From NCBI GenBank assembly GCA_950022655.1, contig OX465589.1, positions 28,311,970-28,375,969 of the forward strand: 64,000 bases of DNA. The letters run 5' to 3'. Origin of the DNA: Alentia gelatinosa (taxonomy: Eukaryota > Annelida > Polychaeta > Phyllodocida > Polynoidae). Position numbers and translations under genes: made by a program. The notes beneath the pieces were generated by a model. That model was given only the letters and a program-made list of their open reading frames with translations, did no database searches and was not told where the DNA came from. Of this stretch, positions 44,013 through 54,792 are shown piece after piece. Numbering within the stretch: the stretch's first letter is position 1; every line of letters begins with the position of its first letter.

Positions 44013-45221
44013 TTATTGACGAGCATATCTATATACCTGTACGGTTCTGAAGTAGTCGTCAGCGATTCTAGTATCAATGTCTTGTAATAATTTATACACA
44101 TTGAAGAGGGTGGCCTTTTTTAACTTGTAGTGGTTGTTTCTTGGATCAGGGCATGGTCTTCTCTGGTGGTAGGTGTCATCCTGGTGTTGTCTCGGATCAT
44201 TATGTTGTCTACTTGTGGGGGGGCGTGGTCTTCTTTGGTGGTGTTGTGTTGAGTGTTGGTATTCCTTGGTTTTTGGTAAGCTTGGAATATATGGTTCATA
44301 GTAATCTGGGGCTTGTTTCACCTCATCCATTTTTTCTTTCATTGTTTTTATCTGGATGTCTTTGGGATTTCTCTTGGTGGCTTTCCTGGTTTCTTCATCG
44401 CTGGATATTTCTCCGTCTGTAGAGGAGTTGTCGGTTGAATATGAGACTTCTAGGTCTTCTTTTATTTGTTGATTTAATTTCTCGTCTTCGGTTCGGGGTT
44501 TCATTGCCTTTTTCTCAGCTTTGGTAAAGGTGGCATCTATGATTGGTATCTGTCGTTTTTCTTCTTTAGTCAATATTGTTTTTACTGTCGGTGCACTGAT
44601 TATGTTTCGTTTTTTCTTTATCGGATTTGTAGGTGGGGTGGGGTTGGTTCTTTTCCGTTGAGTTGGATTTGGGGTTGGTTCAATAAGTTGTGTAGTGTGT
44701 GAGTTCTTCTTTAATGTATTCAAAGCAGTTCTGAAATTTTCGATTGAGTTCTCCATCTTGGTTGGATTGTAATCGGCATTGGTGGGCGTGGTCTTTGTAT
44801 TGGTTTCGGTTGTCAGGTCGATTGTAGTTGCTACCTGCCTTCGCGCCGTGTTACGGGCTGAAACGAAAGGAGAGCCTTTGTATACGATCCTAAATTTCAC
44901 CTTAGTTGGATCATAACTTTCTTTCCAGGTATGTGGGTTCTTTTGTCGTTGTTTAAATAACAATCTAGCGATGGGGATTGATCTAATATAGTCGGTGCTT
45001 AAATGTTGGTTGCGCTGGTGGCGTCTCAAGTTGCTTTGATTGATACAGAAAATGTTGCAATTCTCGAAATAGCATTTGAACTTACCGTTGTTATCGATGT
45101 ATGTATCGCTGAGGGGTACCACTCCGCAGTGTAAGGTCTTCAAATGTTCCTTAATTTTGTCGGTTCTATTTTCTATGGTTGCTGCACATAAATCGCATGT
45201 TACTTTGCTAAAGAATGACAT
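44013..45221 (-). CDS. Extra Penelope ORF: C2H2-type zinc-finger protein, intact
   Basis: 402 codons, ATG start, no stops. The N-terminus has two Cys2-His2-like units: CDLC with HLKTLH, and CYFENCNIFC...LRRHQRNQH (C-x4-C-x12-H-x4-H). The middle is Thr/Lys-rich with basic clusters (KKKR, a possible nuclear signal), then acidic (EDLEVSYSTDNSSTDGE). A His/Gln/Arg/Pro-rich run precedes a helical C-terminus (LFNVYKLLQDIDTRIADDYF). It lies downstream of the GIY-YIG frame on the same strand, between it and the repeat, so it belongs to the element. Most Penelope elements have one ORF; this second one is unusual. Function unknown; nucleic-acid binding is a guess from the fingers. Confidence 0.78.
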   Translation of the reverse strand: MSFFSKVTCDLCAATIENRTDKIKEHLKTLHCGVVPLSDTYIDNNGKFKCYFENCNIFCINQSNLRRHQRNQHLSTDYIRSIPIARLLFKQRQKNPHTWKESYDPTKVKFRIVYKGSPFVSARNTARRQVATTIDLTTETNTKTTPTNADYNPTKMENSIENFRTALNTLKKNSHTTQLIEPTPNPTQRKRTNPTPPTNPIKKKRNIISAPTVKTILTKEEKRQIPIIDATFTKAEKKAMKPRTEDEKLNQQIKEDLEVSYSTDNSSTDGEISSDEETRKATKRNPKDIQIKTMKEKMDEVKQAPDYYEPYIPSLPKTKEYQHSTQHHQRRPRPPTSRQHNDPRQHQDDTYHQRRPCPDPRNNHYKLKKATLFNVYKLLQDIDTRIADDYFRTVQVYRYARQ

Positions 45222-45398
45222 CTTCTTCTATGTGTGTCTTCTCGCTTGTTTTGTGATGCTGACCTTACTTCACGGGATCGGGTTCTGGCGTGTCGATTTT
45301 CCGTTGGTGACGTAACTTTGTATCAATTCGCGTGGTTGCTTGGGTGGTTGCTAGGTGTTGCGTTGTTGTTGACAACATGTTGTTAGGGTAACTTTTTT

Positions 45399-48012
45399 TC
45401 AAAGTTTCCCGTTTATTCCCTCGGGGCGGATGGTTCTCATTAGGCGAATATATGTTTCTTCCAGCCTTTTGCAGATGTTGGCATTGTTTGGCGAGGAATC
45501 TAGGAGTGTGAATATGATTTGGTGGGGTTCCACATCGTGGTTTTGCATGTGTTTCTGTACTTCTGTTTGTCGGCATGCTTTTACGTCGTTTTTGTGGTTA
45601 GCTATGCGGTCTGCTGCTCGGAGGCCCGTCTCCCCTATGTATTGTTCTCCACATGCTGGGCAGGAGATGCAGTATACTATTCCTCTTGTCTGGCAGTTGT
45701 TGTTGCCTCTTATTTTGTATATTCTGCCTGTTGTGTGGGCCTTTATTTGGGTGCATGTCTTGATGTTTTGGCAGTGGTTGCAGCTGAGTATGTTGCATGG
45801 TTGGCTTTGATTTTTTGTCGGTTCATACGGGAAAGCCGATTTTGTGAGTAGATCACGTAAGTTGGGAGGGCGTTTGTAGGCCATTGTGATTTTACTTTCT
45901 TTTATACATTGTAATAGGGGTGAAGGTCCAATCATTGTTTTGGCTATTTTTAAGTAGGTTTGGGCTCGGGTGTTGTCTGGGGTGTGTTGTAATATGTAGG
46001 GAATTACGTTTTGATTTCTCCTTTTGCTTGGTTTTAATAAGTCTTTTCTTGGTACCTCTTTTGCTCTTTGGATTGCTTCTTTTATTTTCTTGTGTGGGTG
46101 GCCTCGTAAGGTTAGTTTTTTCAATAGGTATTTGCATGCTTCGTTGAATTCAGTTTCTTCTGAACAAATTAGTCGGTATCTGATGGCTTGACTATACGCT
46201 ATGCTGTTCTTCTGGCTGGGGGGATGGTACGAAGTGTGGTGCAGGTAGAGTCCTGAGTCTGTTGGTTTTCGGTATACTTTGGTGTGTAGTTTTTTGTTTT
46301 TTACATATACTGTTGCGTCAAGGTAGTTCACCTGGGTGTGGCTGTATTCGAAGGTGAATTTTATGCTATGATGTAGGTGATTGAGTCTGTTCATCTCGGC
46401 CTTTAATTGTTCTTTGGTGCAATCGTAGATATGTTGGCGTAGGTTGGGGCAACTTTGGTTCCCATGGCGGTCCCTTGTATTTGGTGGTAGTGTTTTCCGT
46501 TGAAATCGAATATGTTGTTCTTCAGAACTAATTCTAGTAGTCTTGTTGTAGTGTCTGTATCAATTTCCTGGTTGGGAAAAGCGGTAAGAACGGTATTTAC
46601 CGCCTCTATACCCTCTCCATGTGGTATTGAAGTGTACAGTGCACTTACGTCTATGGTTACTAGAAATTCTGAGTCTTTTATTTTGTCGGTTTCTTCAATG
46701 GTTGTTAAAAAGCTTTTTGTGTCTTTGAGGAGGCATGGTAGTTTCTTTAGTAGTGGTTTTAGGATTTTATCAAGTGTTGCTGATATTTTGTCGGTTGGGC
46801 TATTGATGCCCGATACTATTGGTCTTCCTGGGTTACCCGCTTTGTGAATTTTGGGTAAAGTGTAGAATTGTGCTGTTCGGACGTTTGGTGGAATTAGGCC
46901 GGTGGATGAATTTTTGATGAGTTTTCCTCTTGTTTCTAGGTTTTTTAAGTCTTTTTTAAGTCTTAAAGTGACTACCTTTGTTCGATCATATTCGTTGGTT
47001 CTGTAGTATTTTGTATCTTTCAGTTGGTCTTCGCATTTCAAGATGTAGTCTGTCGTTTCCATTATTACAATTGCCCCGCCTTTGTCGGCTGATTTTATGG
47101 TTATTGTTGGGTCTTCTTTGAGTTCTTTGAGGGCTTTGATCTGGTTTGTAGTTCGATTTTTTCTTGATTTCTTTGGTTCTTCCTTGGCCATGTTGGTTAA
47201 TATATAGGAATTGAAGGTGATGATATCTTCATGGTATGGTGGTGCTGGTTGCCAGTGTCCCTACTCTTTTGGGTACACTGTTTGTCGGGGTTTTTATTCC
47301 CCTTGGTCTCTGAAGTGATATTTGAGATATATCCTACGGTTGAATAATAATGTGTCCCTGATGGTATCTACTAGGTTGGTATTTGTCGGTGTTGGTGCAA
47401 ATGAAAGGCCTTTGTTTAGTAGGGTTTTATGTTCTATTGTGAGGTGCTTGGAACTGATATTGCAGATTGCCGTTTCGTTATCGGTTTCCTGGTATTTCTT
47501 AAATCTGCGATTTTTCTGTCGGTGCTTTTGTTGCGATTGTTGCCGACTTCGGTCTGGAGGTTGTTGATCAATTTCTTGATTAGGTCTTGGATTTCTTTTG
47601 AACATTTCTTCGATATTTCTGAGATAGTATCGTTGTAGTTTTGTTCTAGTTCTAAGCATCGTTCTGCGTAGTAATTGGTTAGTAGGTCCCTTAGTTCTTT
47701 ACCGCATTTGAGCTGAGCTTCTTCCCATTTTAGTTGGAAGGTCCAATTGGTGTTTGGGATTTGGGCGGTTATGTTAGGTTGTAGGCCTTTTGGGACTATG
47801 TTTTTGATGATGCATGTGCTGAGAAAATTCTCATGTTGTTGTGCCTTTGTTAGACTGATTGCGATTTTTCGCGCTAGTTTATAGTATGGTTGTACATCGG
47901 CAGGTATTCGTATGGTTTCAATTTCTTGTTTGTTGGTATTTGAATTTGTCGGTTCCCCATCCACCTCATCTGTGTTTTGAAGATCGGTTGTGTTGTAATT
48001 GGCGGTTGCCAT
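45399..48012 (-). pseudogene. Penelope reverse transcriptase-GIY-YIG protein, frameshifted and lacking YxDD
   Basis: ATG at 48012. The N-terminal region (to about 47294, one frameshift near 47490) ends in NISSKHLTIEH and LLNKGLSFAPTP, usual before Penelope RTs. The RT has TIKSADKGGAIVI, FYTLPKIHKAG, RPIVSGINSPT, TIDVSALYTSIPH (motif A) and QIQGTAMGTKVAPTYANI (motif B). Right after that it jumps to KEQLKAEMNRLNHLHHSIKF; the FMxxxE...YIDD part, some 35 codons, is missing. The C-terminal 331-codon frame is whole and carries a Cys cluster (CNILSCNHCQ), GIVYCISCPACGEQYIG (GIY-YIG) and LRAADRIANHKND. With no motif C this RT cannot polymerise. Confidence 0.9.
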
Positions 48013-48189
48013 GGTGAATCTATTAAAGACTCTTGTGAGGTAGGTTCCCAAGGGAGGATACAAGTGACGTTGGTGGTCTCGCTGACTGGTGAAAGTTGGT
48101 TCACGTTCACAACCACCTCTTGTGGCCTATAATCAATTTGTCGGTGATCCCGGGGTAGGATTCCGCTGTGTTGGTAAGATAATCAAAAG

Positions 48190-48721
48190 AAGTTTTGTAA
48201 TCCACAAAAAACCAGACAAGCTGATTTGGGTGTTAAATCTTTATTGTGGGATTCGTTGAACATCGAAGTGGGGAGGGGTAATTTCTTGTAGATCTTTGCA
48301 ACGTTTCGTCCCTATTTATGGGACTTCATCAGGCAATTAAGTTGGTGATTAAGTGATTCATTTGTCATCCATAAGTACATTTTTCAGATCGTCTTTGTTG
48401 TTATTTTTACAGTTTCTTGGTTACAGTTGCTATGGTTTTTTAGGTGATTCATTTGGTATAGGGTTATAGTGTCCCTTACCTTGTTAGTGGTACATTTAAG
48501 AGAATTTGATAACAGGTGGATCCTTTTTTGGATAGTGAATTATTGGTAAATTGATACATGGGTTGATCATTGTTAGATTTGCAAATACTCAACAAATATA
48601 TATATCTATATATATATATATATATACATTTCTATATGTGTACAGTGAATATATAAAGTTCTGGTTAGTTGGTTGTTCTGGTTGATCGTTTCTCATCTGG
48701 TGGTTGAGGTAAAAAAATTTT
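48190..48721 (-). repeat. Right Penelope long terminal repeat, uninterrupted
   Basis: 532-bp direct repeat of the split left copy. It lies upstream of the coding start and ends at the AACTCT duplication. Confidence 0.88.
48296..48336 (-). ncRNA. Hammerhead ribozyme core, right copy
   Basis: Minus strand, 5' to 3': TTGC, CTGATGA, an extra A, GTCCC, ATAAATA loop, GGGAC, GAAA, C, GTT, GCAA. Stems I (4 bp) and II (5 bp) pair fully. Stem III is only AC/GT with no loop, the minimal form reported in Penelope-like elements that is thought to act as a dimer. It lies about 280 nt upstream of the ORF start. Confidence 0.78.
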
Positions 48722-49680
48722 AACTCTGTCTACCGCGGTCTACAATCTACGGTCAGAGGGTGCACGGACTGCCCACGGTCGACGGGTTCGTCGGCCACCT
48801 CGTGTCCTCGGGTCCGGGGAGCTATATGTCCAGTATCAACATCTCCAGGGCATATAAGAACTTTTGCTGCGATCCCCTGGATTGACCGTTGCTGTGCTTC
48901 ATGTGGGGGGACGGGTACCATTATGACACGGCCATGCCGTTTGGTGCCCGGGCCTCCTCGTACCACATGCAATGCATCACTCAATACCATAGTTAAAATC
49001 CTCAGGAGGAAAGGGGTGGATGCAGTGATGTACCTGGATGATCTCATCATGCTGTCCCCGGACCAGGAAAAGGCGACTTCCTCACGGCCCGTGAGCTTTA
49101 CAGCATCGAAATAGACGCACCAAGGATGACACTATCGATGCCTCAGGACAAGCTACGTGATGTGAGGGAACACTTGAGGGCTGTATCACGTAAGCTGTCC
49201 CTCACCAAGAGATAACTCCAGTCAGTCCTCAGTAAGGTTTTCTGTTTCTAAAGGTTTCCATGTTTCTAAGTGTGTACGGCCAGCACGGCCGTTCGTCAGC
49301 AAGCTGCTGGAGGCCCTACGGGGGATGTCTGGCCATTATATCAACATATCATCCAAGATGCAGCAGGACCTTGACTGGTTCCTCCAGTTCCCCTAGGGCT
49401 GGAACCGGCACACACTTATAAATACCTCGAGGCCAGTCGACGACCCAGTGACCTGCATCGCGGAGCTCGAGGCGCTGAACACTGTCTTTGCAATCACAGA
49501 ATGGGACCTTGGGACCCAAGTGGAGGTATTCTGCGACAACATGGGGACCATGCAGGCCCTCACCTCCGGACGTGGATGATACAGGCACTACAGGTGGAGT
49601 TTCTATACACCCATGTCCCCAGGGTCCTCAACACAATGGCTGATGCCCTGAGTTGTGCTCACCTGACCTCGAGCCAGTAT
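48722..49680 (+). pseudogene. DIRS-like RT and RNase H, continuation after the insertion
   Basis: Resumes at the AACTCT copy. RT text VDGFVGHLVSSG, INISRAYKNF and TAMPFGARASSYHMQC (motif B region) is followed by YLDDLIML (YxDD) at about 49030. RNase H-like text IAELEALNTVFAI and VEVFCDNMGTMQAL lies near 49450-49570, then VLNTMADALS at about 49630. At least three frameshifts and one stop. Confidence 0.75.
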
Positions 49681-49749
49681 GATAAAGCTGCCTATTTTAT
49701 GAACTTTCATTCACTAATAGAAACAGTCCCCTGTACTCATGCCTCGTTT

Positions 49750-50723
49750 GTGCCTGTTTTCCGTCTCCCCTGCAGATCCAGAGCTACGTTATCTCCAGAT
49801 GTGCGACAATCCGAGGCTCGTGCCCCAAGCACGGTTGCCAACCAGCGCTGTTCCGTCTCGATATATCTGGCCTTCTGCAGGAGGATGGGATCGGACCCTC
49901 AGGCACCCACAGTGAGCTTCATCACGGCGCACCTCGAGTACGTCGCGAGCCACGCCCCCTCACCAGCGACCGTAGCTAACCACCTATCGCAAATACGGTC
50001 ACACCTACGGCTCTCAGGCGGTGACGTTGGCCTGACCGAGGACTTCAGAGTGAAACAGGTGATAGAAGCGATGAAGCGGAACAAGGCATACACTCCGAAC
50101 ATCAAGCCCGTGGTCCCCATGGAGGTCCTCAGAGCTGTCCTCAAGGCCCTATCATCATCACCTCTCTCTACGGGCCGCCGTCCTGATTATATACTACACT
50201 GCCCTGCGGCAAAGCAAGGTCGCACCACTGTCGGCCCGCGCTTTCAACCCGACCCAACACCTGTCACATGGGGACATGACAATCACATCTACTAACGTGA
50301 ACATGAACATCAAGGCGTCAAAGAACTTGCAACGTGTGGGCGATTTCAAAGCAGTCATGCTGCAGGCCTCACCCGATCCAAGGTTCTGCCCAGTGAAAGC
50401 AATCAACGACATGATCGCCGCCGCCCACATGGCTCGGCCCAAGGACCCGTTCCTCATGCTCGAGGACAGCTCCCCCCATAACCACGCGAATGTTCGTCAA
50501 AGAATGGGATAATCTCCTCCAAACCGCCGGCCACCCCCCTAGGACCTACACCCTCCACAGCCTGAGAAAAGCGGCAGCCACTCAGGCGTTCCAGGCGGGT
50601 TTGCCTGAATTGTCGATTCAAAGGTACGGGTGGTGGCGCTCAAACGCACATCGTGCATACATAGTGGAAAAAAACTCACAGGCTGTGAACCTGTCCCTCA
50701 TAAACTCATTTAATCAGAGATAA
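49750..50723 (+). pseudogene. DIRS-like tyrosine recombinase, frameshifted
   Basis: N-terminal SAM-like helices (CSVSIYLAFCRRMGSDP, TVANHLSQIRSHL) lie at 49840-50020. After frameshifts near 50220-50270 and 50500 the C-terminal domain reads YTLHSLRKAAATQAFQAGL (HxxR), then YGWWRSNAHRAYI with the His/Trp and the Tyr nucleophile. The stop is at 50721-50723. Confidence 0.82.
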
Positions 50724-51201
50724 TTGTTATTAATTATGTCTAAACACACATATATATACATATATGTATTTTTAACCACCCACCCACCCTTCTTATCATG
50801 GCTCCTTGGCTATTTTATCATTAACACAACATATAACCATATATACTCATACCATTGTATTACGTAGCTATATCACTATACTAATTGACATCATTTTCCA
50901 TTTGTCAATTTACATTTTATTATTACTATACTCTATATCAATAATTAAATTATCCATATTTCGTCCAGTAAGGTCGAAATACAATTTTCTTGACTCATAA
51001 AATTCAATAAAAAAAATTCTCGCACTCCATGTCACTCTCTTTTATCCAGGGAAGGGGTAATGGTACGTCATATATACATTACCAATTCTCAAGATAATGA
51101 TCCATAAAGTATAGATCTAGCTATCGGTTGGTAACGAAGCGACCAACATCCTTTTATGAATGTAGATTTTTATTCAACCAACCAACACGTACATGTCAAC
51201 T
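50724..51201. other. Intergenic, no gene seen
   Basis: AT-rich with a short TA run. It may include the untraced right end of the DIRS-like element. Confidence 0.5.
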
Positions 51202-51283
51202 GCAGTTGTGGCCGAGTGGTTAAGGCGTTGGACTTGAAATCCAATGGGCACTGCCCGCGTAGGTTCGAACCCTGCCAACTGCG
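51202..51283 (+). tRNA. tRNA-Ser (anticodon TGA)
   Basis: 82 nt. Acceptor stem GCAGTTG/CAACTGC with a G discriminator, D-arm GGCCGAGTGGTTAAGGC, anticodon loop CTTGAAA giving TGA, long variable arm, and T-loop TTCGAAC. The body is close to the tRNA-Ser(AGA) at 7 kb. No intron. Confidence 0.96.
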
Positions 51284-51596
51284 TAGTTTTAGGATTCATG
51301 ATATATGCATATACACTCAGATGGGTATCTATTGACGTTGTGGCCCATACCCAAACTCGGGACGTTAAGGTTCACTTATAATAACATTGAAATATACATA
51401 CATGTCAAATCAATACCCACACTTCATGAAACGTGTAAAGACCGTGTCAGTTATGCTTTTAGCGCTAACAAACTAACGAACATTAACCAATTCTGCAAAA
51501 TTAGGTGGGCCCTAACGTGTGTGAACGCGGTGTGGCAGTGCAGCCGGTATGGGAGCATATCTCTGTCTAGCGCGCACTGTTGTCCACGCGTGCCTT

Positions 51597-52181
51597 AAGG
51601 CCCGGCCCCACTGGTGCGATGCGATTGTCGCAAGTCAATAAAAAGCCATAAACGGCCGCCGAGGGTCATAAAAACGGTGCCGCCCGTCGCATCGCACACA
51701 ATCGCTCCTGTGGGGCCGGGCTTGCGCGCGTGTGTGATTGTGTGCGATGCGACGGATCCGTCGCATCGCACATCTTGAAATGTTCATGATGTGCGATGGA
51801 TTCATCGCATGGGTATGGTTTGCTTCCTTTAATATTTGTATAGAAACTTACATAAACATGTACTTCATGGACACCAAGTGCCAGACTGCAGTCAATATGA
51901 CAGCATACATTTGGGTGCCAGGTCTCAAGAGGTGTGAACGCTGTGAAAATGGCAGGCTGTGGCTGTAGCCTAGGTGTTGTTCTGATACCTAGTAAAGCGT
52001 GAGGGTTGAGAAGTGATTTGATTATAATTAGATGTGTGTACCTCATAAATACTAGAAATTAAATTCTGCGATTGAGTGCGATGATTCCATCGCAATAGGG
52101 GTCCTAAACCCCGCCGAGGGGGCGTTTATGGGGTCATAAAACGTGTGCGACGATCGCGTCGCACCTGTGGGGCCGGGCCTT
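51597..52181. mobile_element. MITE with AAGGCCCGGCCCCAC ends, possibly two nested copies
   Basis: Outer ends AAGGCCCGGCCCCAC and GTGGGGCCGGGCCTT are perfect inverted repeats. A third end (GTGGGGCCGGGCTT) at about 51708-51721 suggests a 125-bp copy at 51597-51721 joined to or nested in a longer one. An inner 18-bp inverted repeat, GTCGCATCGCACACAATC, brackets it. GCGATGCGA-type boxes recur. No transposase. Confidence 0.75.
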
Positions 52182-53109
52182 TACGCGAATCTAGCGGGCG
52201 TAAGGCAAGCGCCACTCTGAGTCACATGTTTACCTATCCCGATTTGAGCTAGACTCTAGCTGGTTTTTTTAATTTGCTAGGGTCTACATCAAATTATCCT
52301 GATATTGTGAAATTTCAGATTTCCTATAAAGCTTATCATTCTATTAAGTGTCAAAATATCGTTTTTTTTTGTTCATGATATAGATATGTCATTTATATAC
52401 GTGTGCAACAAAACATGAAATGTTTCTATTATCGGGTAGGGTAGGGTAGAAATACATTGTCATCGGTTTTAAAAACATTAAATAGCATAAATTTCTTATT
52501 CAGATTGAACAATATACAAGGAGTTCTTACTTATGTAGAGTTCAATAAGGGAGCTAGGGAGCCCTAGTCAAGATTCTACCATTTGAGATTTAAATTTTAG
52601 AGTAAACTTAAATAACGAAAGCCTTTTCTGTTCGCTAACACGTCCACAAGTGCCTCAGACCATCTCCCTGCGCGCTCTCTTGCTAACAGCTCCCCTCTGT
52701 CGACTGTTTTACAACCTTCCTGGTATTGGTTGCCCGTCTCATGCATATTCAGTAGGGTCACGAGTCGGCAGTCGGTCTGTGTATGCCTACCGCTGTGGGT
52801 TCACCTTCCTTCCCTGTGTGGTGGTGTAGGGTTTTGGTGCTGCCCTCTGATGTGTATTAGTCGCTTTATAGCAGCTGAATGTTGCCTGCCATCTGGAGGC
52901 TTTCTCTATGGAAAGCAGTTTACATTACACTGGCAACCAGATGCAGAGATCTGAAGTCATCTTGATATATTTGGGTGGGTATTTTCACCCAAGAAGAACA
53001 CCTCTTAACAATTTATTAAATATAAAGATATTAATTCTTTATATATTACTATATATCCTATTCGAAATTAACAGTAAAACAAGATGCCCCCCTCCCCCTG
53101 CCGAATACA
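52182..53109. other. Intergenic, no gene seen
   Basis: AT-rich. No coding pattern. Confidence 0.5.
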
Positions 53110-53165
53110 GCAGGGAGCTGTTTCAAAACCATAGACTTAACCCACGTTTTGAAACAGCTCCCTGC
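53110..53165. repeat. Perfect 20-bp hairpin with 16-nt loop
   Basis: Arms GCAGGGAGCTGTTTCAAAAC and its exact complement at 53146-53165. Pairing stops at once outside the arms. It could be a tiny MITE or an RNA hairpin. Confidence 0.9.
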
Positions 53166-53372
53166 AGGTCATCATCTCTTTGAAGAGATGTACATGTTCT
53201 GATTATTAAACACGTGTGAACTGGTTGTTCTTAAGCTGCTCGCCTCCGACATATAAAATTTCAACGATGTTTTTCATATAAACTCATTGTAGATACCATC
53301 TTGTATACCGAAATTTTGTACATGACTTTGATGAAGATATACCATACTGCCCAATATGTCATTCATGGGCAA

Positions 53373-54353
53373 TACAGTAAAACCCCTCTTAAGGGGACAC
53401 CCTTCGTTCCGGGCCAAGTGCCCCCTTAAGCGGGGTGCCCCCTTAAGCGGGGTGTCCCCTTAAGCGGGTTTTTCAGTCTTTCAATGGCTATACAATATAA
53501 TAGAGAATTCCTACATAAATGAAGGAAACGATGGTTAATAGGTTAAAATGTTTATCAATAACACATAATTAAATAAATAAATATAAATCATATATGATTT
53601 ATATTTGTTTACTTGAAATAATTTATATAATATAAATGAATATAAATATACAAACAAACAAAAAGAAGATAATAGAGGTTGAGGGTGGATATGCCTTCCT
53701 TGTGAAATTCGCTCCTTTTTATACCCCCGGTCAATGCCCCCCCCCCCCCCCCCCCCCCCAGTGACTACTGAGAGAAATCAGCAGCCCTAAAAGGACTCAT
53801 CGTGAGCCGCCCAGAGCCGCGACGGCTCACTGAATACCGCACCTTCAAAGCCCCCAGCCCTCCCTGTGTCGCCCACAGCTAACCTGTAAGCGGGCCTCTT
53901 ACCTGGCACCTTCAGCAGGCGCGAAAATCACGGGTCCTAATATCCACTCACTGTGGCCCGCCCAGACCCGCTAGAGATGTAGTTATAACCATGAAAAAAC
54001 ACACTCTGGCCGCCCGGGCCCGCTCGGGAATGCTCAGTCTATTGTTCTGTCTATCCTGTACAAACGGGCACCATAAACTTGGATTTTCAGTGTTTTTGAT
54101 ATGATGTTCTTCCAAACTGTCCCCTTAAGCGGGGTTTTTAAGCCTTTCTGTACCGAAAAACTTTCACCTAAAGCGGGGTGTCCCCTTAAGCGGGGTGTCC
54201 CTTTAAGCGGGGTTAAAATAAACTCTTAATAGTGGGAAAAATTTCCGTTCCGAGCAAATTGTCCCCTTAAGCGGGGTGTCCCCTTAAGCGGGGTGTCCCC
54301 TTAAGCGGGGTGTCCCCTTAAGCGGGGTGTCCCGGAAGAGGGGTTTTACTGTA
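53373..54353. mobile_element. TA-flanked MITE with TACAGTAAAACCCCTCTT ends
   Basis: Perfect 18-bp inverted ends, 981 bp apart. Both sub-ends hold arrays of a TGTCCCCTTAAGCGGGG unit (about 3 copies left, about 7 right). A 26-base poly-C run lies at about 53736-53759. pogo/Tigger or mariner-like ends; no transposase. Confidence 0.8.
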
Positions 54354-54792
54354 CTCTGTTGTTGTTCACATAAAAACTGACATTATCAGACTCTCTATGG
54401 CCACTGGAGCCATAAAAAAAAACAAAAAACCACCCTCCTTATGATTTAATCTATGATCCTGTCCACCTGGGCGCGGTTTGGATTGGAGAACAGGTTTACA
54501 CTGATTAATCTGGCGCTATTATCAAAGCACCACTCCCCCCCCCCCCCTACCACCTCGCTCAAGTATTACTATACTCGGTATATGGACCTCGGCACCGGCA
54601 GCCGGGTCCCGGCTAGCCACCTGCGGCCCCGGCCGGCCACCCGCGGCCCCGTCCAGCCACACAGTTGCCAAACCCTGACTTACCCCCACCCTTCTCACCC
54701 TACCCTACCATTGCCATTAGAGTGGATATCGTATTATTAGAACAGAGGTTTATATGGACCTCTGTTTGGTTGTTCATAATGGCTTGTTATCC

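Larger units (their letters stand above)
41560..48721 (-). mobile_element. Penelope-like element, recent but defective
   Basis: Flanked by AACTCT at 41554-41559 and 48722-48727, a 6-bp target duplication. Long direct repeats at both ends (about 99% identical over 430 bp) each carry a hammerhead core. The coding strand is minus: N-terminal part and RT (48012-46403), GIY-YIG endonuclease (46394-45399), then a separate C2H2-type ORF (45221-44013). The left repeat is split by a gag-only Ngaro-like element (41991-43880). High repeat identity means recent arrival despite the broken RT. Confidence 0.9.
39480..50723 (+). mobile_element. Decayed DIRS-like retrotransposon, split by a Penelope-like element
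   Basis: Plus strand: gag remnant (39742-40570), RT N-terminus to 41559, then the Penelope-like insertion at 41560-48721, RT-RNase H (48722-49680) and tyrosine recombinase (49750-50723). Many frameshifts and stops show it is old. Ends were not found; the 5' limit is approximate. Confidence 0.8.

Noticed and set aside
45430..46147. Plus-strand ORFs rich in Phe/Leu/Cys
   Set aside because: Antisense shadows of the GIY-YIG and RT frames; the hydrophobic look comes from complementing Lys/Asn-rich codons.
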